From Desulfuromonadaceae bacterium (lineage in GTDB: Bacteria > Desulfobacterota > Desulfuromonadia > Geobacterales > Pseudopelobacteraceae), in contig JAQTQX010000007.1 of assembly GCA_028712075.1 (NCBI GenBank), forward strand, positions 62,001 to 126,000: a stretch of DNA of 64,000 bases. Direction: 5' to 3'. The translations under genes and the position numbers were made by a program. Below are positions 27,321-37,260 of the stretch, piece by piece. The notes below the pieces were generated by a model. It did no database searches. It was not told the origin of the DNA and saw only the letters and a program-made list of their open reading frames with translations. The stretch's first letter is position 1. Each line of letters begins with the position of its first letter.

Positions 27321-28195
27321 TGAGCACCCCCGGTAAGTGTGCCCACAGGCTTCTGGTAGATCATATCGTTCTTGAAATGCCGGAGCGTAAACAACGTCGA
27401 AATATTCATCAGTGATTCGGAGTGTCCGAGAAGCAGATAACCACCACCCTGCAACGCCGTGTAGAACGATTCAATGACACGTTTTTTTGCAGCCAGGTCA
27501 AAATAGATAATTACATTTCGGCAGAAAATCAGGTCAACCGTACCAAGCATTTTCAGACGATTGGTATCAAAGAGGTTGAGATGGCTGATAGTCACCAGTT
27601 CACGAATGGAATCGTTCACCTTGAATCCGTCGTCAAGCGGATGAAAGTAACGCTGCAAATCCCGCTCTTCTGTGGCCCTGAATGCGGATTTACCATACAC
27701 GGCACGGCGTGCATGGTTAAGCACTTTCTGACTGATATCAGTGCCGATAACTTCAATCGACCACCCTTTGAGAGCAGGTATTGCACTGAGCAGCATGGCA
27801 ATAGTATACGGTTCTTCACCCGTCGAACACCCCGCACTCCAGATACGCAACGTACGGTTTCCCAAAGCCTTTTTCGCTTTTATCAGCTCGGGAATAATCT
27901 CATCGGAAAACGCTTTCAACTGGAATGACTCACGGAAAAAATATGTTTCATTGGTCGTAAGAACATCCATGATGTCCATGAGTTCCTGATCTTTATTACG
28001 GTTGTATTTCAGGTAATGGTAATAGTCATAGAACGAGGTCAGATTCAGATCCATAAGCCGGTGGGAGAGGCGCTTTTCAAGTATATACTTTGAATCCTTG
28101 TCGAAATAGATACCGCAGTGCCCGTAGACACAATCCCTTAACAGGTGAAATTCATCGTCTGACATGCTATGAACCGGCGCAAAAGAGAATGGCAT
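27317..28195 (-). CDS. cheR: Chemotaxis-type protein methyltransferase CheR
   Basis: A 292-residue S-adenosylmethionine-dependent methyltransferase. The N-terminal helical domain has the basic [10 protein letters not shown] helix, the cofactor loop is [18 protein letters not shown], and later segments [10 protein letters not shown] and [12 protein letters not shown] are typical of CheR. It methylates receptor glutamates in opposition to CheB. No receptor gene lies in this operon, so its substrate is encoded elsewhere. It follows the HEAT-repeat gene by seven bases. Confidence 0.93.
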   Translation of the reverse strand: MPFSFAPVHSMSDDEFHLLRDCVYGHCGIYFDKDSKYILEKRLSHRLMDLNLTSFYDYYHYLKYNRNKDQELMDIMDVLTTNETYFFRESFQLKAFSDEIIPELIKAKKALGNRTLRIWSAGCSTGEEPYTIAMLLSAIPALKGWSIEVIGTDISQKVLNHARRAVYGKSAFRATEERDLQRYFHPLDDGFKVNDSIRELVTISHLNLFDTNRLKMLGTVDLIFCRNVIIYFDLAAKKRVIESFYTALQGGGYLLLGHSESLMNISTLFTLRHFKNDMIYQKPVGTLTGGAQ

Positions 28196-28202
28196 GAGAA
28201 CC

Positions 28203-30038
28203 TTACCGTGATAACGTTGATGAAGTCGTACACTTTTTCAGCGATGCTGCGGCCTGTCTGGCAACATCCTGATCATCATTCTGAAGATACCGCCGAATAA
28301 TGTTCTCAGATTCCGGCCCACCAATTTCCTGAAGTATTTTAAGACTGGTAATCAGCAGCAGCCCTCCGGCATCAGCACACAAAGAAGTAATTACCGCTAA
28401 AGCCCGTGCCGGATCAATTTTGGCAAGCGCTGCCAATACGGCTGACTGTACCCAGACATCTTCATCATTCAGTGCGTGTTCAAGAACCCCGATAATCGTC
28501 GGATCGAGCAGCATGCCAAGGGCATCTGCAGCAGCAATACGCACCTCCGGATCTTCGTCGGTAAGGGAAAGCGCCAGTGCCGAACCTGATCCCTCCATGC
28601 GACACTTGCCGAGCGCAGTAACAGCAGCCGAACGGACCTTCGAATCTTCATCTTTTATCAACAGCAGCAAACGATTCAGCTCCCCGAGAGATGAGCACAA
28701 AAGTGCGGCAGCTTTCCTCTGTTGCACTTTTTCTGATGAGCAGAAGCGACCTACTTCCGTCAGGATTTTTGCCCGACTGATTATTGCAAGTGACTGCAGA
28801 CTGCCGACAGCCGCTGCAAAAACGTACAGATCCGGGTCGTCAACAAGCAGAACGAGTTCAGGAATCATCGTAATTAAGCCAAGTTTCCCAACCGCAAAGG
28901 CGGCCGAGACACGGACCTGCGCAGAAGAGTCCCGAAGGCCTTTCTGGATGACATCATTAAACTGGGAATAGCCACACTCTGAAATCAATCGGCACAAACC
29001 GCTTCTGCCGCAATCGCCAAGAGTTGCAAAACGAGAATCAATCTCCTGCACCGCATCCCGACCGAAATTTTTCAAAGCGGCAAAAGCTGAACTGGCGGTG
29101 CGTTCGTCGGCATATCCTTCAATCAGCATTGGAATGAAGCGGTTGTCTTTCGTAACGACACTTGTCCAGAGCAGTGCTTCCGTCAAAAGCATATCTTTGG
29201 AGTTGAACAACTCCAGTAGGCCGGTAATGATGTCATTTTCTTTCAAGAGTTGCAGTGATTCACGAATTGTTGCCTGTGATACCGCCGGAGAGCGTTCGTA
29301 TACCCTGTACAGCGCTTTTACTGCAGCAGCACGGCAATTTTTCTGACGGCAGGAAAAACCATCCAGCAGGAGTTTGTAAGAACTTTCATCCGCTATTGAT
29401 CCGAGGCAATCAAAGACAGCTTTTTTGAAAAGCTCCTGTTCGGCCAGATTGAGCAGTGCTGCCGGTATGCTCATCTGCTTTCCAAGTGCCCCCAAAGATC
29501 CAAGCGCACTGAACCGGAACAGCACTTCATCCCTCTCGACAATCGCCTTCATCAAGTATTCGGCAGCTTCAGCATCCCCCAAAGCGCCAAGCTGTTCAGC
29601 AGCAGCCGAAGCAACATTAACGGCGGGGTCCTGCAGGGCCACAAGGAGAGCCGTAAAAAAAACCGGTTCACCGATAGCCCCCATAATGTCGATAATGCTT
29701 TTGCGTAGATCAGCATCAATATCCTGCACCATACTCAGCAAAGGCTCCGCACATTGAGCACCGAGACGAATTAATGCTTCAGCAGCAGAATTCCTCAAAC
29801 CGGCGTTATCCTCGTTGCGCAGAAGTTTCAGCAACTGCTCGATAGAGCGCAGATCCGGCTTCAAATAAATGTACGTTTCTACCGCCTCTTTCCGAACTCG
29901 CCAGTTTTCATCACCCATTGCAGAAAATATGGTTTCCTGCACATCATTCAACAGAGCATGCCGTAAGGAATGAAGTGTTGATCGGCGAACTTCTTCATCA
30001 GATGACTGGAAATCATGTTGTATAGTATCTAAATCCAT
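28203..30038 (-). CDS. HEAT-repeat protein of the chemosensory operon
   Basis: A 611-residue protein built almost entirely of paired helices of about 30 residues in the HEAT / PBS-lyase style, with recurrent patterns such as VRRSTLHSLRHAL, LRNSAAEALIRLG, VRVSAAFAVGKLG, VRSAAVTALGKCR and VRIAAADALGMLL. Such solenoids act as protein-binding scaffolds. No catalytic motif or signal peptide is visible. Its place between cheW and cheR suggests it organises the signalling complex or links it to an output, which is inference. Confidence 0.85.
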   Translation of the reverse strand: MDLDTIQHDFQSSDEEVRRSTLHSLRHALLNDVQETIFSAMGDENWRVRKEAVETYIYLKPDLRSIEQLLKLLRNEDNAGLRNSAAEALIRLGAQCAEPLLSMVQDIDADLRKSIIDIMGAIGEPVFFTALLVALQDPAVNVASAAAEQLGALGDAEAAEYLMKAIVERDEVLFRFSALGSLGALGKQMSIPAALLNLAEQELFKKAVFDCLGSIADESSYKLLLDGFSCRQKNCRAAAVKALYRVYERSPAVSQATIRESLQLLKENDIITGLLELFNSKDMLLTEALLWTSVVTKDNRFIPMLIEGYADERTASSAFAALKNFGRDAVQEIDSRFATLGDCGRSGLCRLISECGYSQFNDVIQKGLRDSSAQVRVSAAFAVGKLGLITMIPELVLLVDDPDLYVFAAAVGSLQSLAIISRAKILTEVGRFCSSEKVQQRKAAALLCSSLGELNRLLLLIKDEDSKVRSAAVTALGKCRMEGSGSALALSLTDEDPEVRIAAADALGMLLDPTIIGVLEHALNDEDVWVQSAVLAALAKIDPARALAVITSLCADAGGLLLITSLKILQEIGGPESENIIRRYLQNDDQDVARQAAASLKKCTTSSTLSR

Positions 30039-30079
30039 TGTTGTACTACTCCTGATACCTGCTTTTTCAGCATTGCGTG

Positions 30080-30544
30080 TTATACGGGAATATCGGTATG
30101 AACCGTGGTGCGAGAATCCAGAAGAGAGTCAATATCCAAAATCATAAAAACCCTGTCATCATAGAGACAGATACCCAGTATAAATTCCAACCCACCCCCT
30201 GTTGCCGACTGAATGGGAGGTTTTATGTCAGTTACCGATACGGAAATAACTTCCTTGACGTCGTCGACCACGAGAGCAAGTAATTGTCTCGCAAGCGTTA
30301 CGATCAGAAACTTGCCCACCGGATGGTCCTCTGTGTGAAGCACCCCCAGCCGTGTACGCATATTCATGACCGGAATGACGTCACCACGAAGATTGATAAC
30401 GCCATCCAGCAATTCGGAAGCGCGTGGCAATGGCGAAAGTATCTGAGGAACGATTATTTCACGGATTCTCATGATATCAACGGCAAACAGCTTATCCGCG
30501 ATACTGAAGCAAGCCAGTTGTATGTGAGTCAGAGTAGATTCCAT
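30080..30544 (-). CDS. cheW: CheW-type coupling protein (short form)
   Basis: A 154-residue CheW/SH3-like protein: ACFSIADKLFAVDIMRIREI, then GVINLRGDVIPVMNMRTRLG and LLALVVDDVKEVISV, the standard motifs of CheW, which bridges receptors and CheA. The ATG at 30544 overlaps the end of the upstream gene region and lacks a strong ribosome site, so coupled translation is likely; a TTG three codons earlier is the alternative. It is one of two CheW proteins in the operon. Confidence 0.88.
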   Translation of the reverse strand: MESTLTHIQLACFSIADKLFAVDIMRIREIIVPQILSPLPRASELLDGVINLRGDVIPVMNMRTRLGVLHTEDHPVGKFLIVTLARQLLALVVDDVKEVISVSVTDIKPPIQSATGGGLEFILGICLYDDRVFMILDIDSLLDSRTTVHTDIPV

Positions 30545-30546
30545 AG

Positions 30547-31317
30547 TTAGCAACGATTTATATCCGTAATATGCTCCAGATTCAGAAGTATGATCATGCG
30601 GCCACCAGAGCGCCCGATACCACCGATAAAGTCACGATCCACCCCGTCAAAGACAGTTGGCGGCGCTTCGATATCTTCCGACTGAACCTGAGCAACCTGA
30701 ATAACTTCATCCACCAGCAGGCCGCTAAACGCATCATCGCCTTTGATAACGATGATGCGTTCTTTGCCGGTCGGCTCAATGGGAGCAAGGTTCAGGCGGA
30801 CTCTCATATCAATAACGGAAATTATGGTGCCCCGAAGAGAAATAATTCCGGGGAAAAAGCGGGGGGCCCGAGGCACCTCCGTCACTTCCCTCGGTTTGAT
30901 GATCTCTTTGATATCCATGATGTTAATGCCGTAGATCTCGTCGGAAACCCGTAAGCAGAGAAATTCCAGACCGGTTGCAGCAACGACCTCTTCAATAACA
31001 TCGTCGGCATACTCCGTCACTTCATCGCAACCGGCAGCCTTCCTGCCAGCCAGAATCACATCAAGCGGCGGTCGCGCTGAACGCTCCGAAGAATTGGTTG
31101 CCGATACAGGGTGCATCTTTGTGTCGCTCACCGGATTTGGGCATGATACGGGCAGTTCCACCCGGAAAAAATCTGGCTGCGGCGCAGCAGGCACACCCTG
31201 AACGGTCCCGGAGAAAACGTTGACACGGTCTGGTTCACACGATGCCGCATCAGGTATGCTGGTAGTCGCCACCACCGGCAACTGTAACGATTTTTTTCGT
31301 ATTTTTGCGAGATCCAT
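30547..31317 (-). CDS. CheW-domain protein with N-terminal extension
   Basis: A 256-residue protein. The C-terminal 145 residues are a CheW domain (CLRVSDEIYGINIMDIKEII, FPGIISLRGTIISVIDMRV, GLLVDEVIQVAQV). The first 110 residues are low-complexity, rich in alanine, proline and serine, without recognisable domain; they may tether the protein or bind a partner. Such double-CheW arrangements occur in Geobacter and myxobacterial chemosensory clusters. It lies between the ExeA-like ATPase and the short CheW. Confidence 0.85.
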   Translation of the reverse strand: MDLAKIRKKSLQLPVVATTSIPDAASCEPDRVNVFSGTVQGVPAAPQPDFFRVELPVSCPNPVSDTKMHPVSATNSSERSARPPLDVILAGRKAAGCDEVTEYADDVIEEVVAATGLEFLCLRVSDEIYGINIMDIKEIIKPREVTEVPRAPRFFPGIISLRGTIISVIDMRVRLNLAPIEPTGKERIIVIKGDDAFSGLLVDEVIQVAQVQSEDIEAPPTVFDGVDRDFIGGIGRSGGRMIILLNLEHITDINRC

Positions 31318-31328
31318 ATCTGTTCCGC

Positions 31329-32129
31329 CTACATCATCAATTCATCTTTTATTTCGCTTATTATGTCAGAATCGATCAGTGCAGCATCACACCCGAATGC
31401 AACAAGCAGGGCGTTCGTTGCCATGGAATTAATTTTACGGGGCACCCCGCCGCTTAATTCATGAATCCGCTGAACGGCATCCGGAGCAAACAGACCGGGG
31501 GAACCGCCAGCCGCCTCAAGCCGAAAATCAAGATACTCCATAGTTTCATCGAGCGACAGCGGCTTCAAATGATAATGCAGAGAAATCCGCTGCCTCAGCG
31601 GTTCAAAACGATCGGATGACATCATCTGACGCAGCTCAGGCTGCCCCATAATCACGACGCTGAGCAGGTTGCGGTCGTCCAGCTGAAAATTGGTCAGCAA
31701 CCGAATCTCGTCAAAAACTTCTGGAGCGGCAATCATCTGGGCTTCATCAATCACAAGAACCGGACAGATATCCTGCTGGTTTAATGAGTAAACAGCCGTA
31801 TGAATCTGGTTTATCAGTGTATCTTTGGCATCAGCCGGCTGCCCGACTTCAAGGATACGGGCGATGGTCCGCAGAAACTCAATTGCTGTTAACCGTGGAT
31901 TAACAATAAAACAAAACCGGTAGTTCGGGCCAAGGCGATCCATAAGCGCGCGTGACAAGGTTGTTTTCCCGCAACCGACATCCCCGGTCAGTACAGCAAG
32001 CTCACGCTCCTCAATAACAAATTCGAGACGGGCCAGCGCTTCTTCATGGCCGCTGCTCAAATACAAAAAACGGGGATCAGGAGTTTTGCTGAACGGTTTC
32101 TCCCTGAAGCCGAAATAACTCTTGTACAT
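31329..32129 (-). CDS. ExeA/GspA-like AAA ATPase
   Basis: A 266-residue ATPase opening with YKSYFGFREKPFSKTPDP, the standard start of ExeA-type proteins. It has Walker A GDVGCGKTT at 49-57, Walker B CPVLVIDEAQM, and the sensor region QPELRQMM and FEPLRQRISLHYHLKPLS. ExeA proteins normally energise the building of secretin complexes through the cell wall, with an extra peptidoglycan-binding domain; that domain and any membrane segment are missing here. Finding it inside a chemosensory operon, six bases after cheA, is unusual and suggests a role in remodelling or positioning the signalling complex. Confidence 0.85.
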   Translation of the reverse strand: MYKSYFGFREKPFSKTPDPRFLYLSSGHEEALARLEFVIEERELAVLTGDVGCGKTTLSRALMDRLGPNYRFCFIVNPRLTAIEFLRTIARILEVGQPADAKDTLINQIHTAVYSLNQQDICPVLVIDEAQMIAAPEVFDEIRLLTNFQLDDRNLLSVVIMGQPELRQMMSSDRFEPLRQRISLHYHLKPLSLDETMEYLDFRLEAAGGSPGLFAPDAVQRIHELSGGVPRKINSMATNALLVAFGCDAALIDSDIISEIKDELMM

Positions 32130-32134
32130 ATCCG

Positions 32135-34252
32135 TCAGCCCCCGGAACGCATTGTTTCATTGATGATTCCGTTGATATCCAGTACGAGAATCGTGCGCTG
32201 ATCACCGAGGTCTGCCGCGCCTGAAACCCCGCGAAACCGTTTGCATGATTCCCCAAGCGGCTTGATAACGATATCCTGCTGGCAGACGAGATCGTCAACA
32301 ACAATTCCAAGACGTTTTTCAGCAATTCCAACGACCACGACATAACATTCTTTCGGTGCCTCTGCAGTGCGACTGAGTTCAAAATAATGATCGAGCCTCA
32401 ACAGCGGCAACGTCGTTTCCCGCAGCTGCACAACCTCTTTACGCTCTACCGTCAGAATATCCTTTTCGGACAGCAGTAACGACTCCAGCACCGATGTAAT
32501 CGGCAACGCATAGACTCTGCCGGCACACGATATTATCAGGGCCTTGATGATAGCCAGCGTGATCGGCAAGGTGATAATAAAGCGAGTGCCCTCGCCTACC
32601 CGCGTATGGACATCTACCATGCCGGAAATTGCAGAGATATTGTTTTTGACAACATCCATGCCGACGCCACGTCCGGAGACCTCACTCACCGTTTCATTCG
32701 TTGAGAAGCCGGGCAGAAAAATAAAATCAAGGGCATCACGATCTGAAACAGTTCTGATATCACTGATCAAACCCTTTTGCAGCGCCTTGTTTTTTACCCT
32801 GTCAACATCAATGCCCCCACCGTCGTCATCAATTTCAATGACAACATGATTCCCTTTTTGAAACGATGAGATGCTGATGGTCCCTTTTTCAGCCTTCCCT
32901 CGAGACACACGAACGTCACGTGACTCAATGCCGTGATCTATCGCATTTCGAATAATGTGCATCATCGGATCCGAGATATCTTCAATGATCAACTTATCAA
33001 GTTCGGTGTCGGCTCCATGAAATTTAAGTTCAACCCGCTTATCCTGTTCACGTGATATTTTTCGCACAATCCGCGACATCTTTTCATACAGTTGCCCGAC
33101 AGGGATCATCCTGATCTCCATGACACCCTTCTGGAGGTCGGAAAGTTTTCGATCAAGCCCTTTTGCCGCTTTTGCCAGCTCGATTGAGATCCGTGAAAAG
33201 CCTTCATTGCGCATCTTGATGGAAATGTCCGCAATAGTCGAGTTGGCAAGGACGAGTTCACCGACAATATTCATTAATTCGTCAAGTTTGCCTATATCAA
33301 CTCGAACAGTACGGCTCATGCTCTTGGCAGTTATCAGCTGATCATCAGCCGCAGGAAGGCGCACTGCGGGGGGAGAAAGCGCCGATTCCTGCCTGATTCC
33401 GACCAGCGCCAGGGATGCTTCGTCGGCAACACGGGCTGTAGCTGGTTCGTGGACCATTTTTTGCGTAGCGTCGAGCCCATCCGAACCGGAGCGGGAACCA
33501 AGCCGGGTGACAGTGACAGCATCCCGTCCTACTGCAGCTGTCAGCTCATCGAGAGTTTTATTTGAACCAAAAAGAATTTCAAAATCAATGGTGGTTTCAA
33601 TATTCTCACCGACACTCGGCAGGGTGCTGACAACTTCTCCACACCTCTTCAAAACGTCGGTAACTGCCGATAATTCGGTGTCAAATGTAGTAAGATCAAA
33701 GGAGGTATGAATGACAAAGAGTGTTTTACCTTTGGCAAGATTATCTGCCAGGCGGTGGTCTTCGTACTCAGTGAGAGCTTCCCGAATATGGACCGGTATT
33801 TCACATGTTTCTTGGCCTCCGGCAACGCTCCGTGTTTCTGATGGAGTAAGGCATGCATTAATCTTTGTCACGCACGCGGATATTTCCGAAGTCATGCTTC
33901 TGTTTTCGCCGCCGGCAAGATGTCGTACCAGTGCGCTCAGCAGCTCATGTGAGCCAAACAGCACCGACATAATCTGCTGAGTGAGTAATACTTTCCCGAG
34001 CCTCAACGTATCGAGCAGGTTTTCCATATTGTGCGCAAGTTCGGCCACGTCGTTGAAGCCGAACATGCCCGCAAGCCCTTTTAGTGAGTGGGCCCCCCGG
34101 AAAATCGAATTGAGCACGTCAGGATTCAGATCATTCTGTTCAGCCATGTCAGAGAGATCAGTCAACTCCGATCCAAGCTGTTCAATAATTTCCTCAGCCT
34201 CGGCAAGAAAATCCTGCACCGCTTTCGCGTATGTTTTTTCCTGCTCACTCAT
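32135..34252 (-). CDS. cheA: Chemotaxis-type histidine kinase CheA
   Basis: A 705-residue CheA. The Hpt domain has the phospho-histidine H55 in FRGAHSLKGLAGMFG. A regulator-binding region follows (about 170-260), then the dimerisation helix VDIGKLDELMNIVGELVLAN. The ATPase domain shows IRNAIDHGIE, DDGGGIDVDRV and GRGVGMDVVKNNI, and the C-terminal CheW-like domain begins near residue 560. All catalytic boxes are intact. It is followed by the ATPase gene and preceded by cheY, so it should phosphorylate that regulator and CheB. Confidence 0.95.
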   Translation of the reverse strand: MSEQEKTYAKAVQDFLAEAEEIIEQLGSELTDLSDMAEQNDLNPDVLNSIFRGAHSLKGLAGMFGFNDVAELAHNMENLLDTLRLGKVLLTQQIMSVLFGSHELLSALVRHLAGGENRSMTSEISACVTKINACLTPSETRSVAGGQETCEIPVHIREALTEYEDHRLADNLAKGKTLFVIHTSFDLTTFDTELSAVTDVLKRCGEVVSTLPSVGENIETTIDFEILFGSNKTLDELTAAVGRDAVTVTRLGSRSGSDGLDATQKMVHEPATARVADEASLALVGIRQESALSPPAVRLPAADDQLITAKSMSRTVRVDIGKLDELMNIVGELVLANSTIADISIKMRNEGFSRISIELAKAAKGLDRKLSDLQKGVMEIRMIPVGQLYEKMSRIVRKISREQDKRVELKFHGADTELDKLIIEDISDPMMHIIRNAIDHGIESRDVRVSRGKAEKGTISISSFQKGNHVVIEIDDDGGGIDVDRVKNKALQKGLISDIRTVSDRDALDFIFLPGFSTNETVSEVSGRGVGMDVVKNNISAISGMVDVHTRVGEGTRFIITLPITLAIIKALIISCAGRVYALPITSVLESLLLSEKDILTVERKEVVQLRETTLPLLRLDHYFELSRTAEAPKECYVVVVGIAEKRLGIVVDDLVCQQDIVIKPLGESCKRFRGVSGAADLGDQRTILVLDINGIINETMRSGG

Positions 34253-34274
34253 AACCGCGTTCCTGTCATATCTG

Positions 34275-34655
34275 TCAAGAGGACTGGTGCAGATAGCGCT
34301 TGATTAATTGCTGCAGTTTTTCGGGGGAGAAGGGCTTGACCACGTATTCATCAACGCCAAGTTGTTTCGCTTTTTCAATATCTTTCGGGCTCCCCTCCGT
34401 TGAAACAATGAACACCGGAATGTTTTTGTAGTTGGGGTTTGTACGAAGATACTTGATCAATTCGAACCCATTGATATCTGGCATATTTATATCGGTCAGA
34501 ACCAGATCCACATGTTCCCGCGGCAGCAGTCTCAACGCCTCAAAGCCGCTGGCAGCCTCAATTATCCGGTAGTCGCCAAGCGTTTCTACAATGGCAACAA
34601 GCATGGCTCGCATGGTTGCCGAGTCATCGGCAATCAATATTCTCTTCGTACTCAC
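34275..34655 (-). CDS. cheY: Single-domain response regulator (CheY-like)
   Basis: A 126-residue receiver: acidic pocket ADDSATMR, phospho-acceptor D55 in LVLTDINMPD, threonine-type switch segment IFIVSTEGS (here VFIVSTEG) and the lysine in VVKPFSPEK. The GTG at 34655 is chosen because GGGAGG lies seven bases upstream and the codon overlaps the previous stop (GTGA). The longer frame to 34682 would ignore both. It is the likely diffusible output of the CheA encoded just downstream. Confidence 0.9.
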   Translation of the reverse strand: MSTKRILIADDSATMRAMLVAIVETLGDYRIIEAASGFEALRLLPREHVDLVLTDINMPDINGFELIKYLRTNPNYKNIPVFIVSTEGSPKDIEKAKQLGVDEYVVKPFSPEKLQQLIKRYLHQSS

Positions 34656-35770
34656 GGAGCACCCTCCCTGTGTAGTCGGCATTCTGGAAAAGAGCCCCCC
34701 TGCGCTGCGTCAGCACAGCTGCCAGAGGCATGATAGATGGTATGCGTTATATCGGCAATGAAACCGGCCAGCGCGGCAGAAGTGCCAATATCAGCCTGAA
34801 GCGGCTTGCTGACAAGAGAGTACCCCAACTCCCTGATCCTCGTTTCCGCTTCCGGATGCCGCTGATCAGCCATGATGATCAACTGAAGGCCCTTGAAGTT
34901 ACCATGCAAAAGTTCCATAAGTTCAACACCGCCAAGCTGACCGGAACCATCCATTTTCGGCATCACCAGGTCAATCAGAACAGCCGGCTTACCGCCGCTT
35001 CTGTGCAGAGAATCCACTTTTATCAGTGCATCTTCACTTCGGGTCATGGCATGGACAGTGAATCCGTGCCTGATCAGCCCGTCAGTAATCGCCCGCAACG
35101 TGGGACCATCGTCGTCAACAACTACAATCTGATGCAGCTCTGCCGGCAGACTGGCTTTTTGGGCTTTCACGCTATCCAGCAGATCCAACACAATATCCAG
35201 TGTGTCCTCGCACGGTTCATCATCCCGCTCCGTTCCTCCGAAGGTGGACTTCCTGAGGTTCTCATCGTAAATCCTGCTCCCCTCCAGGGCGAGAAACTGG
35301 GGATTCAAACCCTGATCAAGCATAAACTGGAGCGGATCTACCATGTTGCCATCGATAAGCTCGACCGATTTTTTGATCTCGAAACTGAATGTACCATCTG
35401 TCCAGGAAAACAATGAAATAACGATCTGCTCAATCTGTTCCCGCACTACTTCGTCAACCGCTTCCTGCGCAACAGCAAATTTATGTACAAGAACTATCCC
35501 AAGGCGCTCACTAAAATCAATTTCCTGTTGATATGCCAGTGCGCAACGCAGAAGCGGCAGGTCTATAATTCCCTTGTGGACCAGTAGCTCCCCGAGACTC
35601 AACTGATTGGCACTTGAGGTTGCCCTGACAACCAGGCCCTGACGAAAAAAAACCGAGCCATCCCTTCCCCTGCTGCTGAGGGAAAGGACACCGGTTTTTC
35701 TTCCGAGACTGACAATCTGTAAGATCTCGCCAAGTTCTAGCTCTTCGAGGGTACCTACCAGGCTCATTCG
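34652..35770 (-). CDS. DUF4388 (PATAN-type) / receiver-domain protein
   Basis: A 372-residue protein. The N-terminal DUF4388 domain starts MSLVGTLEELELGEILQIVS and continues with KTGVLSLSSRGRDGSVFFRQ, as in gliding-motility and chemosensory proteins of deltaproteobacteria. The receiver-like domain (about 215-345) has VVVDDDGPTL and the acceptor site in AVLIDLVMPKMDGSG, with a longer loop than usual. I use the ATG at 35770, where DUF4388 proteins normally begin; a TTG at 35830 is an alternative. It is the first gene of the nine-gene chemosensory operon. Confidence 0.82.
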   Translation of the reverse strand, partial: RMSLVGTLEELELGEILQIVSLGRKTGVLSLSSRGRDGSVFFRQGLVVRATSSANQLSLGELLVHKGIIDLPLLRCALAYQQEIDFSERLGIVLVHKFAVAQEAVDEVVREQIEQIVISLFSWTDGTFSFEIKKSVELIDGNMVDPLQFMLDQGLNPQFLALEGSRIYDENLRKSTFGGTERDDEPCEDTLDIVLDLLDSVKAQKASLPAELHQIVVVDDDGPTLRAITDGLIRHGFTVHAMTRSEDALIKVDSLHRSGGKPAVLIDLVMPKMDGSGQLGGVELMELLHGNFKGLQLIIMADQRHPEAETRIRELGYSLVSKPLQADIGTSAALAGFIADITHTIYHASGSCADAAQGGSFPECRLHREGAP

Positions 35771-35931
35771 TACCGTTCCATCTGCATGGCACTCATCCGG
35801 AAAGATGGATGAAACCCTGACACATTTCAATTTCCCAACAGATCAAACACTTGGCGGAAGATAGCGCAACAGTGCCTTCAAGTAAAGCCTTTATCAGATG
35901 CAGCGGCCATGAGAAGCGGCCTTCCTGATTT

Positions 35932-37260
35932 TCAACGACCGCTGCCTGCCTTATCCCTGCCCCGGAACATCAGCCGCAACGGCACACCATCAAAACCGAA
36001 CGCTTCACGAAACTTGTTGATCAGGTAGCGTTCGTACGAATAATGAATATTCTCAGGCTGATTGGTAAAGATGACAAATGCCGGCGGGCGCGTTGCCACC
36101 TGAGTGGCAAAGTAGAATTTAACCCTGCGGCCATGGGATAATGGAGCGTGGTGGGATTCGATAGCATCCGTGAACACATGAACCAGTTCCGATGTCGTGA
36201 CGCGACGACAAAACTGCTGCATGACTTCGTCAACCGTTTCAATGATTTTTCCGGAGCGTTGGCCGGTCTTGGCGGAAACACAGACTATCGGGGCGTATGC
36301 CAGATATTTGAAGCCATCCCTGATTTTAGCGATGTATACTCCGAGGGTGGAATTGTCTTTTTCGAGGAGATCCCATTTATTGATCACAAAGACGCACCCT
36401 TTGCCCGCTTCATGGATATACCCGGCAATGCGCTCGTCCTGCTCAGTGACACCCTCTTCCGCGTTTATCACCATCAGCACGACATCGGCGCGTTCAATAC
36501 TGCGCAATGCATCACAGACGCTGTATTTTTCAAGCTTTTCCGTTGTTTTTCCCTTGCGACGGATACCGGCAGTGTCAATCAGTACATACGGTTTTTTGTT
36601 GCAGGTAAAAGGCGTGTCCACCGAATCACGGGTGGTGCCGGCGGTCGGATTTGCCACAACACGCTCATAGCCGAGCAGCCGGTTGACCAGTGACGATTTG
36701 CCGACGTTCGGGCGACCGACTACGGCAATGCGGGTGATGTTTTCTTCAGGGTCGGAAGCATCTGCCGGAGGAAATACTTCCATGATGTTTTCAACCAGAT
36801 CGATAACACCGCGATTGTGTTCGGCTGAGATCGTGTACAGCTCGCCAATTCCAAGAGAGTAAAATTCGGCTGACTCATTCTCCAGTTTTTCGCCGTCAAC
36901 CTTGTTGACGACAAAAAACACCGGTTTTTTGACGCGGCGCAACATTTCTGCAACTTCAGTATCTGCCGGAGTCAGGCCGCTCCTGGCATCCATCATGAAA
37001 ATAATGACGTCAGCCTCTTCGATGGCGAGCTTCGACTGCTCGCGCATCTGCTGCAGCAGGCGGTTTTCGGTAACCGGTTCAAATCCGCCGGTGTCAACCA
37101 GAATAAACGGTTTTTCAAAGCGGGTAATGTTTGCGTAGTTGCGGTCACGCGTAACGCCCGGGGTATCATCGACGATTGCGCGACGGTGGCCGAGCAGCCG
37201 GTTGAAGAGAGTTGACTTGCCAACATTGGGACGACCGACAATTGCTACTAAAGGTTTCAT
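35932..37260 (-). CDS. der: Ribosome-assembly GTPase Der (EngA)
   Basis: A 442-residue protein with two tandem GTPase domains, each with the P-loop GRPNVGKST or GRPNVGKSS, the DTPG/DTAG switch ([23 protein letters not shown]) and the NKVD/NKWD base-recognition motif, then the KH-like C-terminal domain ending RLMFRGRDK. Der matures the 50S subunit. Its start overlaps the era stop by four bases (ATGA), so these two GTPases of opposite ribosomal subunits are translated together. Confidence 0.97.
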   Translation of the reverse strand: MKPLVAIVGRPNVGKSTLFNRLLGHRRAIVDDTPGVTRDRNYANITRFEKPFILVDTGGFEPVTENRLLQQMREQSKLAIEEADVIIFMMDARSGLTPADTEVAEMLRRVKKPVFFVVNKVDGEKLENESAEFYSLGIGELYTISAEHNRGVIDLVENIMEVFPPADASDPEENITRIAVVGRPNVGKSSLVNRLLGYERVVANPTAGTTRDSVDTPFTCNKKPYVLIDTAGIRRKGKTTEKLEKYSVCDALRSIERADVVLMVINAEEGVTEQDERIAGYIHEAGKGCVFVINKWDLLEKDNSTLGVYIAKIRDGFKYLAYAPIVCVSAKTGQRSGKIIETVDEVMQQFCRRVTTSELVHVFTDAIESHHAPLSHGRRVKFYFATQVATRPPAFVIFTNQPENIHYSYERYLINKFREAFGFDGVPLRLMFRGRDKAGSGR

